From: Kangiella sp.
GTDB lineage: Bacteria > Pseudomonadota > Gammaproteobacteria > Enterobacterales > Kangiellaceae
NCBI RefSeq assembly: GCF_014762745.1
Contig: NZ_JABURJ010000084.1
Coordinates: 1 to 36,288, forward strand
Direction of reading: 5' to 3'
Length of the DNA: 36,288 bases
In this document: positions 25,873-34,392 of the stretch, piece by piece
Layout of the letters: every line of letters starts with the position of its first letter
Numbering within the stretch: position 1 is the stretch's first letter
The notes under the pieces: model-generated
The model's input: only the letters and a program-made list of their open reading frames with translations
Told to the model about the DNA's origin: nothing
The model's database searches: none
Translations under genes and position numbers: made by a program

Positions 25873-26481
25873 TCAGGCTCTCAATGTTTTCACATAGTCC
25901 TGCAAACATTTTCCGGCTTCATCAAAAGCCTGGTCACTCATGTAACATTTACACTGCCCGATGATGCCTTCAATGGTGGCGATCAGGAAGCGGGCGATGT
26001 TATGAGGGTTAACATCTTTTCTGATGATACCTGTTTGCTGTCCTCGCTCGAAAGTTTCCGCCAATGCTTCGTACCAGATTTCCCAGATGGCAACGATGCG
26101 CACTCGGAATGACTCATCCAGTGGTGACATTTCGTGCGTGAGGTTATTAAGGGGGCAGCCTGTATGCAGTTCCTTGATATTAATTTCTGCACGGGAATCA
26201 TTCATCATTTTAATCAGGTCATTAATCGGGTCTTTTACCTGCTTCAATGGCTCAATCCATCGCTCATGAATCCACGGCTTTAATACTTCATCAATGACTG
26301 CATGGCCAAGTTCTTTTTTGCTTTTAAAGTGATGATAAAAGGCACCTTTGGTAAATCCGGTTTGTTTCAATACTTCATCCACGCGCAATCCCTGATAGCC
26401 TTTTAACAGAATTTCTTCAAAGGCGACCTGTAAAATATTTTGCCGGGTTGCATCAGGATTTCTTACCGCTGCTTTACTCAT
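25873..26481 (-). CDS. TetR/AcrR-family transcriptional regulator
   Basis: A repressor of about 202 residues. The N-terminal helix-turn-helix reads ATRQNILQVAFEEILLKGYQGLRVDEVLKQTGFTKGAFYHHFKSKKELGHAVID, the classical TetR pattern (GFTKGAFYHHFKSKKEL recognition region). The C-terminal ligand-binding half includes GCPLNNLTHEMSPLDESFR, typical of the AcrR-like group. The ATG at 26481 (AAAGGT upstream) is preferred over the in-frame ATG at 26502. It lies last in a leftward operon after the MMPL permease and the LolA-like gene. A palindrome in that operon's promoter is the likely binding site, giving autoregulation. The ligand is unknown, possibly the lipid or hydrophobic compound handled by the permease. 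Confidence 0.92.
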   Translation of the reverse strand: MSKAAVRNPDATRQNILQVAFEEILLKGYQGLRVDEVLKQTGFTKGAFYHHFKSKKELGHAVIDEVLKPWIHERWIEPLKQVKDPINDLIKMMNDSRAEINIKELHTGCPLNNLTHEMSPLDESFRVRIVAIWEIWYEALAETFERGQQTGIIRKDVNPHNIARFLIATIEGIIGQCKCYMSDQAFDEAGKCLQDYVKTLRA

Positions 26482-26513
26482 TGATTTACCTTTTACCATC
26501 ACTGTATTATTGC

Positions 26514-27305
26514 TTATCTGGCGCGCTTCAGACTACTTTTATTAAAATCGTCTTCTGTCAGTCCCACGTTAAATTCATAGTCCTTCCATATAATAGTCGT
26601 GCTTTTGCCGGTTTGTACATTTTCCATTTCCTGACGATGTGCACGCCAGTATTTGCCCAGATACTGTTTAAATTCAGACATGTTCAGTTCTTTTAACTTA
26701 TCATTTTTCTGGTCAAAGAACTCAATGCGATGAACACGATAATGCTCCTGATCGATCCAGGCAATAGTTTTGCTGTAGCCAGAGTTGTTATAGGTTGGCA
26801 CCATTTCTACCACAAACACTTTTTCGCCATTCAACTCATCTTCACGCAGAAATTTGTAGTCATACTTTTCCACTTCGAACGAAGACAAATCTTCATAAGC
26901 AAACTCACTGCCCATCCAAGGGCCAGATTTATTGGACGATGAAATTCGTTTTACACGCTTCAGGGCTGGCAAATACAACCACTGATCATCATTACCATGA
27001 ATGTGTGAGTAGGTCAGGAACGCAGTACCTTCGACATCACGCGGCTGTTCAAACACACTCAAACCTTTATCGCCGTCACCTTTGACTTCAAGGCTTTTAA
27101 CTTTGACGATTCGCTCGGCTTCATTGCCGCCTTTGTCGCGCAAAATCATGGTCATGTCTGCCTGACTATCACCCCAGCCAGTATTTCTGGCTTTGGCTTC
27201 TTTGGCAATGGCTAAACCTTTTTCTTCCGGCGTTTCGGCGATAGCTGTTGCAGTCATGCTCACAGCTGCAACGACCAATAGTAAACTTGCTAGTATTCGT
27301 TTCAT
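26514..27305 (-). CDS. LolA-like outer membrane lipoprotein-sorting family protein
   Basis: A 263-residue periplasmic protein with a Sec signal peptide (KRILASLLLVVAAVSMTATAI, cleaved near A23). The mature domain has the half-barrel pattern of the LolA/LolB-like family often called outer membrane lipoprotein-sorting protein: SQADMTMILRDKGGNEAERIV, DVEGTAFLTYSH, QWLYLPALKRVKRISSSNKSGPWMGSEFAYEDLS and the C-terminal WKDYEFNVGLTEDDFNKSSL. This family is regularly encoded beside MMPL/RND permeases and is thought to carry a hydrophobic substrate between them and the outer membrane. It begins 9 bases after the permease gene, in the same operon. Confidence 0.9.
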   Translation of the reverse strand: MKRILASLLLVVAAVSMTATAIAETPEEKGLAIAKEAKARNTGWGDSQADMTMILRDKGGNEAERIVKVKSLEVKGDGDKGLSVFEQPRDVEGTAFLTYSHIHGNDDQWLYLPALKRVKRISSSNKSGPWMGSEFAYEDLSSFEVEKYDYKFLREDELNGEKVFVVEMVPTYNNSGYSKTIAWIDQEHYRVHRIEFFDQKNDKLKELNMSEFKQYLGKYWRAHRQEMENVQTGKSTTIIWKDYEFNVGLTEDDFNKSSLKRAR

Positions 27306-27314
27306 GCGTTTCTC

Positions 27315-29816
27315 CTAATTCGCTACTTTATCTTTCAATTTTTTGCCGCCCAGCATTAAGAGTGGGGGCAGTAATAAGAAATCAATAATCAAGGCTACGG
27401 CTAAAGTGATTGCCGTTAGAATGCCCATGTGGCTATTCATCACATAATGGGATAAACCTAATACCAAGAAGCCTAATACCAGAACAATGGTAGTCACGGT
27501 TAAAGCCATACCTACGGTGTGGAAAGCGTATTTGACTGCTTCCTGTGGTGGCAGTTTTTTCTCGCGGCGTGCACGCAGGTACTTACTCAGAAAGTGTACC
27601 GTATCATCAACCACAATACCTAGCGTCATGCCGGTTACAACAGACAATCCCATACCGATCTGCCCCTGAAACAGACCCCAGATACCGAATGCCACAGCCA
27701 TGGGTATAATATTGGGTATCAAGCTTAAGAGCCCCAACTTCAAAGATCTTAGCGCAAATATCAATAACAGCGATATCAGCACCAATGCCCATGCAGTACC
27801 TTTTAGCATTGAGTAGATATTATTTTGTCCGATGTGAGCAAACATGATGGCCGGGCTTGAACCTGAGATTTCCATTTGTGGCGCATTTCGCTCAAACCAT
27901 TGGCTGAAACGCTCTTCCAGATTCAACACCTGCACACTGGATAAGTTCTCAAGCGAAATCTGCACACGGGTGGCCGATTTATCACTATTGACCTGATTAT
28001 TGATCGAGAGTCCGCGTGGTAATGAGGTCTCATAGATCAGGGTATATTGCGCGGTCAGTTCGCGAATTAATGTTTCTAACTCCGTCACTTCACCATCTTC
28101 CAACAGCACTGCATTACAGCCCTTTTCCAATGATGGTTTTGGCAACGCATAACATTCTTCACGATCACCGTTCATACTTTTATTGAGCCGCTTCATAACA
28201 TCGGTGTAACTTTGTACGTGTATCACTTCTGGCTGCTGCTCTGCGTATTCGACAAAGTTTTCCAACATTGCCATAAACTCTGGCTCATGAATGCCGCTGC
28301 CAGTCTTAGTGTCGATGCTATAAAAAGCCGTATACAGACCAGTAAGATTTTCTGCCGTATAGTCAGAGTCCACTCGGAAATCGATAGTCTCATCAAAGTA
28401 TTTAACGAACTCATCGTTCAATTCATTCTTCGGTATCGCAGCAATGATGGCGATGCTCGCTACCGCCATCACTGGCAGTAAAATTTTGCGTTTGTTTACT
28501 ACAAAGTCAGCAAAGCGATCCATTAAATGATGGCCTTTGCTTTTTTGTTCGCTTACCTTAACAGGCAGGAGCATCATCACAGCAGGCAGGAAGGTGATAG
28601 AGAAAATAAATGCCAGAGTCACACCGACTGCTACCGTATTACCCATATCACGAAGCGGCGGTACTTCGCTGAAATTCATGGTCAAAAAGCCAATTACAGT
28701 AGTAATACTGGTCAGGAAGATCGGCATCATATTGATACGAATACTTTCCACCATGGCATCCTGCTTGTTCATGCCATGGCGCATGCCCTGCAGGAAGGTG
28801 ACCAACAGGTGCACCGAATCCGCTACCGCCATGGTCGCCACCACCGTCGGCACCGAGAACATTGGTGCTGTCATGGCAATGCCCAGCCAGCCCGCACCGC
28901 CTAATGCACCTATAATCGAGAATATGATAATAATTACGCTGGCTAGAGTGCCGCTGGTGCTGCGAATCATAAAGTAGAGCGCTAACGGAATGACCAGGAA
29001 TAACATGATCGGTGTTAAGGTCATCATGTCGTTCTTGCCGGTCTCGGCGAAGGTGTTGTTCATCATCACCACGCCGGTCAAACGCACCTCAAGGTTCGGG
29101 TTCCGCTCCATTAGCTGTGTCTGTAGTTCACTAACGTGCTCTGACACTTTAGTCACTGCAGTCAGAATTTCAGTTTTCTTCTCCTTCCAGGCCTTACCTT
29201 CCAGTCCTTCCAAGTCAGGGTCCTGAGGCAATTGCACGGTCACATTAACCGCTGTGACACTTGAATCTGGATTAATAACACGATTCAGTAACTGGGGTTC
29301 ATGCAAAACGATATCTTGCAGACGCTTAATTTCGTCATCGCTCAAACCGTCAATCATCTGCTCGGTGACGGACTCATGCTCACACTCACTGTCAAAGTTT
29401 GATGACTTATCCGGAATACACAGCAAGGCACCAACCAGCATATAGTCTTCATCTTCAGGAGTTACCCAGGTGTGCTGGTAATTGGTGATTGAGTCTACGC
29501 GAGTGGTATAAGGAATCTGCCAAGCCTGTTCAGTCAGCCAATGAATACTCTTCAAGGTTTCGCGATCGAATACCGAGCCTTCTTTCGGCGTAATGACAAA
29601 CATGGCATTGTCGGCTTTGTCATAGGTGTCCTGAATGTTCTCAAAAGCCATTAACTGGGGATTATCTTCCTTAAAAAAGACTCGATAATCGGTCTTTATC
29701 TCTAAATATTTAGCCCCGAACGTGGTTGCAACCACTAACAATAATGATGCGATGATGATTAGCCATGGATGGTTAATCACAAAACGCCCAAACTTAACGG
29801 TATTATTCTCTGGCAT
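27315..29816 (-). CDS. MMPL/RND-superfamily transporter
   Basis: An 833-residue inner-membrane permease of the RND superfamily (MMPL/HpnN-like). The layout is one TM (about 13-34, INHPWLIIIASLLLVVATTF), a large periplasmic loop, a bundle of five TMs (MLFLVIPLALYFMI onward), one TM, a second periplasmic loop, and five more TMs to the C-terminus. The two proton-relay motifs are TMAVADSVHLLVTFL and GIVVDDTVHFLSKYLRARRE. With a LolA-like partner and no adaptor or outer-membrane channel nearby, it more likely moves lipids or other hydrophobic molecules than acting as a classical tripartite drug pump. It is first in a leftward operon with the LolA-like gene and tetR. Confidence 0.93.
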   Translation of the reverse strand: MPENNTVKFGRFVINHPWLIIIASLLLVVATTFGAKYLEIKTDYRVFFKEDNPQLMAFENIQDTYDKADNAMFVITPKEGSVFDRETLKSIHWLTEQAWQIPYTTRVDSITNYQHTWVTPEDEDYMLVGALLCIPDKSSNFDSECEHESVTEQMIDGLSDDEIKRLQDIVLHEPQLLNRVINPDSSVTAVNVTVQLPQDPDLEGLEGKAWKEKKTEILTAVTKVSEHVSELQTQLMERNPNLEVRLTGVVMMNNTFAETGKNDMMTLTPIMLFLVIPLALYFMIRSTSGTLASVIIIIFSIIGALGGAGWLGIAMTAPMFSVPTVVATMAVADSVHLLVTFLQGMRHGMNKQDAMVESIRINMMPIFLTSITTVIGFLTMNFSEVPPLRDMGNTVAVGVTLAFIFSITFLPAVMMLLPVKVSEQKSKGHHLMDRFADFVVNKRKILLPVMAVASIAIIAAIPKNELNDEFVKYFDETIDFRVDSDYTAENLTGLYTAFYSIDTKTGSGIHEPEFMAMLENFVEYAEQQPEVIHVQSYTDVMKRLNKSMNGDREECYALPKPSLEKGCNAVLLEDGEVTELETLIRELTAQYTLIYETSLPRGLSINNQVNSDKSATRVQISLENLSSVQVLNLEERFSQWFERNAPQMEISGSSPAIMFAHIGQNNIYSMLKGTAWALVLISLLLIFALRSLKLGLLSLIPNIIPMAVAFGIWGLFQGQIGMGLSVVTGMTLGIVVDDTVHFLSKYLRARREKKLPPQEAVKYAFHTVGMALTVTTIVLVLGFLVLGLSHYVMNSHMGILTAITLAVALIIDFLLLPPLLMLGGKKLKDKVAN

Positions 29817-29892
29817 AGTCGATCCTGACTGCGTTGATTTAAGACTGCGCTGTTTTCACAATCTTATGAAGATCTTGTTTGAAAGGCTTGCT

Positions 29893-29921
29893 ATTTAACT
29901 ACAGACCAACTAGTCTGTCAA
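29893..29921 (-). promoter_or_regulatory. Sigma70 promoter of the MMPL operon
   Basis: On the minus strand a perfect -35 TTGACA (29921-29916) is followed after exactly 17 bases by TTAAAT (29898-29893), about 77 bases before the permease start. The spacer contains the TetR-type palindrome. Confidence 0.75.
29901..29918. promoter_or_regulatory. TetR-type operator palindrome
   Basis: ACAGAC (29901-29906) and GTCTGT (29913-29918) form a perfect inverted repeat with a 6-base centre (CAACTA). It lies inside the -35/-10 spacer of the leftward promoter, where binding would block RNA polymerase. AGACC-N-GGTCT-like sites are common for TetR-family repressors. The regulator at 25873-26481 is the obvious candidate, but binding is inferred. 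Confidence 0.7.
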
Positions 29922-29966
29922 TTCTTCAAATGTAATAATGGTATGGTCTAGCAAGGAGTTGTAACC

Positions 29967-30302
29967 ATGTCACAGAAACTCAGAATGGCTTTTGCCAATG
30001 AACTTAATAAAGGCAAGCTGTTATTTTATAAAGGCCAGTTAGACGAGGCCTTTTATCACTTCGAACGTGCGCATATTCTGAGCCAACCTTTTTATGTGCG
30101 CCACGTTAAAAGCCACTGGTGGATGTTTCGCATAGGCATCAAACGTATTGATTTGGCTGAAATTTTTGGCCAGATTATTCGAATAATAGGCTCTGCCGGG
30201 TCATTATTCGGTAAATATCCGGTAGGAAATACCGGCGGCGCCAATGTTTCGCCTTTTAAACCAATGCCGATTCCAGAGGATTTAAAGGTTTATTTTGAGT
30301 AG
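29967..30302 (+). CDS. DUF3703-family protein
   Basis: A small 111-residue protein of a family of unknown function (DUF3703). It starts with MAFANELNKGKLLFYKGQLDEAFYHFERAHILSQPFYVRHVKSHWWMFRIG, a single helical-hairpin unit like a TPR motif with several conserved His and Trp residues, then a short tail rich in Gly and Pro. A strong ribosome site (AGGAG) precedes the ATG. It is divergent from the MMPL operon and shares its regulatory region. A possible extended -10 (TGTAATAAT, 29931-29939) lies just beyond the operator, so the TetR protein may control both directions. Confidence 0.8.
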   Translation: MSQKLRMAFANELNKGKLLFYKGQLDEAFYHFERAHILSQPFYVRHVKSHWWMFRIGIKRIDLAEIFGQIIRIIGSAGSLFGKYPVGNTGGANVSPFKPMPIPEDLKVYFE

Positions 30303-30335
30303 CTTTTGTGGGCGACCGCAGGTCGCCCCTACAAG
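30303..30335. repeat. REP-like palindrome after DUF3703
   Basis: GGGCGACC-GCA-GGTCGCCC (30310-30328) is a perfect 8-bp stem with a 3-base loop, extended by TTGT/ACAA outside a 2-base bulge. It starts just after the DUF3703 stop and resembles dispersed intergenic palindromes I recall from many gammaproteobacteria. It may also end transcription. Confidence 0.6.
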
Positions 30336-30396
30336 TTCTGCTCATTAACCACCAACTCTGCTATCATTAGCCGACTTTCTCAAAGCCCAATTTATT

Positions 30397-30951
30397 ATGC
30401 CTCAACCTTCTAACACTTCAGTTATAAAAGCCACTCGCTACTGGCTGGAGCACTCGGTCATTGGTTTCAATTTTTGTCCCTTTGCTAAACGTGAGTTTAT
30501 TCGTCAGTCGATTCGTTATTGGGTGTCTGAAGCTGACAAGATCGAAACGGCATTAGAGGATTTGATGGCGGCAGTCGCGGAACTTGAGAAGGACAGTTCG
30601 ATTGAAACCAGTTTACTGATCCTGCCGCAGGGTTTCGCTGATTTTGAGGATTATCTGGATTTGCTGGATATGGCGAATGAGTTAATGGCCATGCAGGAGT
30701 TGGAAGGTATTTTCCAGTTAGCCAGTTTCCACCCTGATTACTGTTTTGACGGCCAATTGAAAAATGATCCAGCCAATTACACCAATCGTTCGCCCTACCC
30801 CATGCTGCATCTACTTCGCGAAGCGAGCATCGAAAAAGCGCTTGAATTTGTTGATGACCCCGATGCTATTCCAGAGCGAAATATCGAATTTGCACGCGAA
30901 CAAGGCAGCGATATTTTTAAGCAGATCCTGCAAGCCAGCTTAAAGCAATAA
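30397..30951 (+). CDS. DUF1415-family protein
   Basis: A 184-residue cytoplasmic protein of the DUF1415 family, of unknown function. Conserved pieces are VIKATRYWLEHSVIGFNFCPFAKRE near the N-terminus, TSLLILPQGFADFEDYLDLLDMAN, GIFQLASFHPDYCFDG in the middle, and NYTNRSPYPMLHLLREASI. The invariant Cys/His residues suggest a metal or redox site, but no activity is known to me. The stop overlaps the convergent UDG-family gene by 12 bases. Confidence 0.88.
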   Translation: MPQPSNTSVIKATRYWLEHSVIGFNFCPFAKREFIRQSIRYWVSEADKIETALEDLMAAVAELEKDSSIETSLLILPQGFADFEDYLDLLDMANELMAMQELEGIFQLASFHPDYCFDGQLKNDPANYTNRSPYPMLHLLREASIEKALEFVDDPDAIPERNIEFAREQGSDIFKQILQASLKQ

Positions 30952-31527
30952 CTCATTCACTCGTTGCCTGAGCTCAGGCAACAAATCTTCCTCAAACCAG
31001 GAATTTTTCTTCAGCCAGATATTATTGCGTGGACTAGGATGAGGTAGCGGTAACACTGGTCTTTCTCGGTTTAAGTAATGACGCCAGTTCTTGACGGTTT
31101 CAGTGAGGTTCTTTTCCTGTCGATTGGGTAGATGCCAGTCCATCGCGTACTTACCTATAACTAAAGTTAGCTCAATGTCAGGCAAAACATCGAGAATCTT
31201 ATGGCGCCAAGTTTCTGCACAGATTGCTTTCGGAGCCAGGTCACCGGATTTTCCTTTGCCCGGGAAACAAAAGCCCATCGGCACAACTGCTAATTGTTGA
31301 GGATCATAGAAGGTATCTCGATCAATGCCTAGCCAGTCACGAAGCCGGTCACCACTCGCATCGTCGAAGGGCCGTCCCTTGTGGTGGGTGATTTGTCCGG
31401 GGGCCTGGCCTGCGACCAGAATTCTTGCTTCAGCACTGAACTGTAGAATTGGATTAGGACCCAGCGGCAAGTCTTGACAAATGGTGCAGCCTTTAATTTC
31501 TTTAAGCAGCAGCTGGTCTTTTTTCAT
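30940..31527 (-). CDS. Uracil-DNA glycosylase family protein
   Basis: A protein of about 195 residues in the UDG superfamily, probably involved in removing uracil or another damaged base from DNA. It has the first active-site motif in ILVAGQAPGQITHHKGRPFDDASGDRLRDWLG and the second in LPLPHPSPRN. An N-terminal CTICQ (CxxC) is present but not the full four-cysteine set of the iron-sulfur family 4 enzymes, so the exact class is uncertain. The ATG at 31527 is taken as start; a TTG at 31542, directly after the pseudouridine synthase stop and preceded by GGAA, is possible. It follows that gene closely and is probably co-transcribed. Confidence 0.85.
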   Translation of the reverse strand: MKKDQLLLKEIKGCTICQDLPLGPNPILQFSAEARILVAGQAPGQITHHKGRPFDDASGDRLRDWLGIDRDTFYDPQQLAVVPMGFCFPGKGKSGDLAPKAICAETWRHKILDVLPDIELTLVIGKYAMDWHLPNRQEKNLTETVKNWRHYLNRERPVLPLPHPSPRNNIWLKKNSWFEEDLLPELRQRVNELLL

Positions 31528-31542
31528 GGTTTCTGATGCCAA

Positions 31543-32385
31543 TTATTCCAATTGGTATTGCTTTTGATTACCTGTGATAGGGCACTGGAAAATGAGCCTA
31601 TAGGCAAGCAGCTGCAAATCAGGACTGTCTGCATCGGCATTGCCATACTGACGGTCGCCGATAATTGGGAAGCCTTGCGACGCCAAGTGAATACGGATCT
31701 GATGTTTTCTACCGGTCAGGATCTGCACTGACAGTAAGCTACGATCCTTGTCGGCATCATATTCTTTCAAGGTCACGATACTTTTGGCAGGTTTTTTATC
31801 GATAGGCTTATCGATGGTTATGCTTTGGTGCGGAAAGTGGCCCTTAACCCAGGCCAGATAATGCTTTTCTACGGTGCGTTTGGCGAACATGGCCGACAAG
31901 GCCGCTGCTGCCTCTTTATTATGAGCAAGAATAATCAAGCCTCTAGCCGCTTTATCCAGGCGATGCACCACATAGGTCTGTCGATTGTAGTCAAAATGCT
32001 CTTCAACTAAACGACCAATGGAGCAGTGATCACCCCATTTGGAGCCTTGCGACCAAACGCCATAAGGCTTATTCCAAACCGAGTAATCACCCTCATCCGC
32101 TATCAACTCGGGTTTGGCTACCGTTTCGCTCAGCACCTGCTCGTTATAGTACAGATGTAGCTCTTCACCTAAACGCAGTCTGGCATTTTTGCGACGCAAA
32201 GGCCGTGCCTGTTTTCCATGCGATAACCAGACAGCGCCTTTAGTCATAGCATCTTTGACCTTCTGTTTTGACAAACCACTGGCTTGCACCAATAATTCGA
32301 GCGGGTTGGTATCATTCAGATCAGCAACGTCATCAAGGTTTATATGTTGCTCAATAATGGTATTCTGTGCGGGTTCTGTCATCAT
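31543..32385 (-). CDS. RluA-family RNA pseudouridine synthase
   Basis: A protein of about 280 residues that isomerises uridine to pseudouridine in rRNA or tRNA. A small N-terminal S4-like region (LLVQASGLSKQKVKDAMTKGAVWL) precedes the catalytic domain with YVVHRLDKAARGLIILAHNK (HRLD with the catalytic aspartate), a YLAWVKGHFP strand and the C-terminal GRKHQIRIHLASQGFPIIGD. The target position cannot be assigned from sequence alone. The frame is open back to ATG 32451, but that overlaps the divergent rsmJ. The tandem ATGs at 32385/32382 leave a short intergenic gap and are preferred with moderate confidence. Confidence 0.88.
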   Translation of the reverse strand: MMTEPAQNTIIEQHINLDDVADLNDTNPLELLVQASGLSKQKVKDAMTKGAVWLSHGKQARPLRRKNARLRLGEELHLYYNEQVLSETVAKPELIADEGDYSVWNKPYGVWSQGSKWGDHCSIGRLVEEHFDYNRQTYVVHRLDKAARGLIILAHNKEAAAALSAMFAKRTVEKHYLAWVKGHFPHQSITIDKPIDKKPAKSIVTLKEYDADKDRSLLSVQILTGRKHQIRIHLASQGFPIIGDRQYGNADADSPDLQLLAYRLIFQCPITGNQKQYQLE

Positions 32386-32402
32386 CGTGTGAATTATTAA
32401 CT

Positions 32403-33188
32403 GTGAAGCATTCTTTAGCTTTTTATCAAACCGATTCTTTATCGCCACCATCGCTGCTGGCTGATTTGCCAGTGATTACTGATGCTGGTGAGCTAGAGCA
32501 GTTTGCTGGCTATTTCTGTTTTGAGCCAAAGAATGCCAATCAAGTATTACACTTTTACGCCAAGCTGGAGGGACATGCAACCGGCTTTTCACTGGATTTC
32601 ACGCAAGGTGCCATTGCCTGGCGCCGAAGTCATGGTGGTGGCCGCAAACAACAGATCGCCAAAGCCTGTGGTTTAAAGCATAACTGGCAGCCCTCAATCC
32701 TTGATGCGACAGGTGGTCTAGGCCGCGATGCTTCTGAGTTGCGCAATCTCGGCTGTCGCTTAAGACTCATCGAGCGTTCGCCTTATGTAGCGGCTCTGTT
32801 GCAGGACGCTATCGAACGTGCCGCCAGTCATCCTGATACTCAGGAGCTTTTTGGTCGCGATTTTCAATTGTTTCAGGGCCAGGCCAGCGAGCTGATTCCA
32901 CAGTTATCATCCGAACAGCAACCCGATGTCATCTATCTCGACCCTATGTTCCCACCACGCAACAAAAGTGCTGCGGTCAAAAAAGAGATGCGCCTGGTCA
33001 AACTGCTGGTTGGCGAAGACCTTGATGCTGATGAGCTGTTACCGCTGGCACTGGAACATGCCAAGTATCGGGTGGTCGTAAAACGGCCCAGTTACGCACC
33101 CTATCTCAATCAGCAAAAGCCGTCCATGAGCATCGAAAGCAAAGCCAACCGCTTTGATGTGTATGTGAAGCAGGCAATTCCCAACTAA
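32403..33188 (+). CDS. rsmJ: 16S rRNA (guanine-1516-N2)-methyltransferase
   Basis: SAM-dependent methyltransferase that modifies G1516 of 16S rRNA. The product of about 261 residues has GAIAWRRSHGGGRKQQIAKACGLK, the SAM-binding motif ILDATGGLGRDA, LRLIERSPYVAALLQDAIERA, and the catalytic DPMFPPRNKSA in VIYLDPMFPP, all typical of RsmJ (YhiQ). The GTG at 32403 is preferred: the frame is open to 32367, but that would overlap the divergent pseudouridine synthase start, and the family's N-terminus aligns better from here. E. coli RsmJ is 250 residues. Confidence 0.93.
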   Translation: MKHSLAFYQTDSLSPPSLLADLPVITDAGELEQFAGYFCFEPKNANQVLHFYAKLEGHATGFSLDFTQGAIAWRRSHGGGRKQQIAKACGLKHNWQPSILDATGGLGRDASELRNLGCRLRLIERSPYVAALLQDAIERAASHPDTQELFGRDFQLFQGQASELIPQLSSEQQPDVIYLDPMFPPRNKSAAVKKEMRLVKLLVGEDLDADELLPLALEHAKYRVVVKRPSYAPYLNQQKPSMSIESKANRFDVYVKQAIPN

Positions 33189-33215
33189 CTCTGTAAAACC
33201 TATCAGGAACACACC

Positions 33216-33500
33216 ATGGCCAAAGCATCTGCATTACACATTCTGGTTAAAACCGAAAAAGAAGCCCTGGCGCTCAAAGCCAAGCTGGAAAAAGGCGCTG
33301 ATTTCTATCAACTGGCCAAACGCCATTCCATGTGTCCTTCAAAAAAACAGGGCGGTGATCTCGGCGAGTTTAAGCGAGGCCAAATGGTCAAGCCGTTTGA
33401 TAATGCGGTATTCGCCAAAGGTAGCGAAGACAAACCCTTAATTGGCCCTGTCAAAACCCGCTTTGGTTATCACCTGATTAAAGTGTTGTATAAAAGCTAA
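33216..33500 (+). CDS. ppiC: Small parvulin-type peptidyl-prolyl isomerase (PpiC-like)
   Basis: A 94-residue single-domain rotamase, the size of E. coli PpiC (93), cytoplasmic with no signal peptide. Parvulin signatures are [15 protein letters not shown] (ligand-binding His), [38 protein letters not shown] and the C-terminal [15 protein letters not shown]. It catalyses cis/trans isomerisation of prolyl bonds. It is preceded by a clear ribosome site (CAGGAA) 27 bases after rsmJ. Confidence 0.95.
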   Translation: MAKASALHILVKTEKEALALKAKLEKGADFYQLAKRHSMCPSKKQGGDLGEFKRGQMVKPFDNAVFAKGSEDKPLIGPVKTRFGYHLIKVLYKS

Positions 33501-33580
33501 AACCGCTCACTTGTCAAATAAGGCACATTTCTTCTTTACCTGATCAAGCTACCGCCAAGCTGCTTTAAAAGTCACTGGAC

Positions 33581-33600
33581 CCCGCGGTCATAGCCGCGGG
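33581..33600. repeat. GC-rich REP-like palindrome
   Basis: CCCGCGG (33581-33587) and CCGCGGG (33594-33600) form a perfect 7-bp GC stem around TCATAG, in the gap between the convergent ppiC and rsmD genes. The flanking GGAC and ATGACAAG resemble dispersed CCGCGGG-ATGAC palindromes of proteobacteria. The gap otherwise shows nothing. Confidence 0.55.
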
Positions 33601-33641
33601 ATGACAAGATTTGGATTTACAGTATAGTTTTATCAGATCTT

Positions 33642-34262
33642 CTAGTTACCTGGGCTCACTTCAAACAACTTATACTGTAGCTGCCCTGCTTTTTTGTCTT
33701 TCAGTTCTGTCCAGTTGTTCGGAACATTCAGTTCCAACCCCTGCTCTACCTCTATATAAATCAGGGTTTGCGGCTTGAGCCACTCTGCCTGCGCCAGTTG
33801 CTCGATAACTTTCTGGGCAATCCCTTTATGGAATGGCGGATCAAGAAAGATGATATCGAAGGTTTGTTGGTTACTCTGGATAAAATCGAAGGCATCACCG
33901 TGTAGTACATGGGCATTATCGGCATTAACCAGCCCGAGATTTTCTTCCAGCTGATGGAAGGCTTTACGGTTTAGCTCCACAAACTGAACATTGGTTGCGC
34001 CACGCGATAAGGCTTCGATACCAATAGCGCCAGAGCCAGCGAAAAGGTCGAGGCAGGTGGCGCCATGAATGTCATTCTGTAGCCAGTTGAACAGAGTTTC
34101 ACGAATTCTATCCAGGCTTGGCCTGAGTCCCTCTACTTCTATAAAGCGCAGTTTACGGCCCTTCCAGTTACCGCCAATGACCCGGAACTGGCCAGTCTTT
34201 TTAGCGTGCGGTGATGAGGATTTCTTTTTGCTTTGCTCAACAATCTTATTTCGATTAGCCAT
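33642..34262 (-). CDS. rsmD: 16S rRNA (guanine-966-N2)-methyltransferase
   Basis: Methylates G966 of 16S rRNA during 30S assembly. The 206-residue product shows a basic, Ser/Lys-rich N-terminus, then FRVIGGNWKGRKLRF, LRPSLDRIRETLFNWL, the SAM-binding CLDLFAGSGAIGIEALSRGA and the catalytic FLDPPF. The length matches E. coli RsmD (198). It is divergent from ftsY, the usual gammaproteobacterial arrangement (rsmD next to ftsYEX). Confidence 0.96.
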   Translation of the reverse strand: MANRNKIVEQSKKKSSSPHAKKTGQFRVIGGNWKGRKLRFIEVEGLRPSLDRIRETLFNWLQNDIHGATCLDLFAGSGAIGIEALSRGATNVQFVELNRKAFHQLEENLGLVNADNAHVLHGDAFDFIQSNQQTFDIIFLDPPFHKGIAQKVIEQLAQAEWLKPQTLIYIEVEQGLELNVPNNWTELKDKKAGQLQYKLFEVSPGN

Positions 34263-34392
34263 ACGTGGCCTCTTCTACTCTGGCGCTCAAGCTTGCGCTG
34301 TCCTTGGACTGCAAATCTCTTACGCACCTGCCTTGAAAGTGATAGGATAACGCCTTTATAAAGTTTAACAAGTCATCGATACCGTCACTGCC

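Noticed and set aside
28537..28977. Long open frame on the plus strand inside the MMPL gene
   Set aside because: It is antisense to a well-supported transmembrane protein and has a low-complexity translation with no ribosome site.
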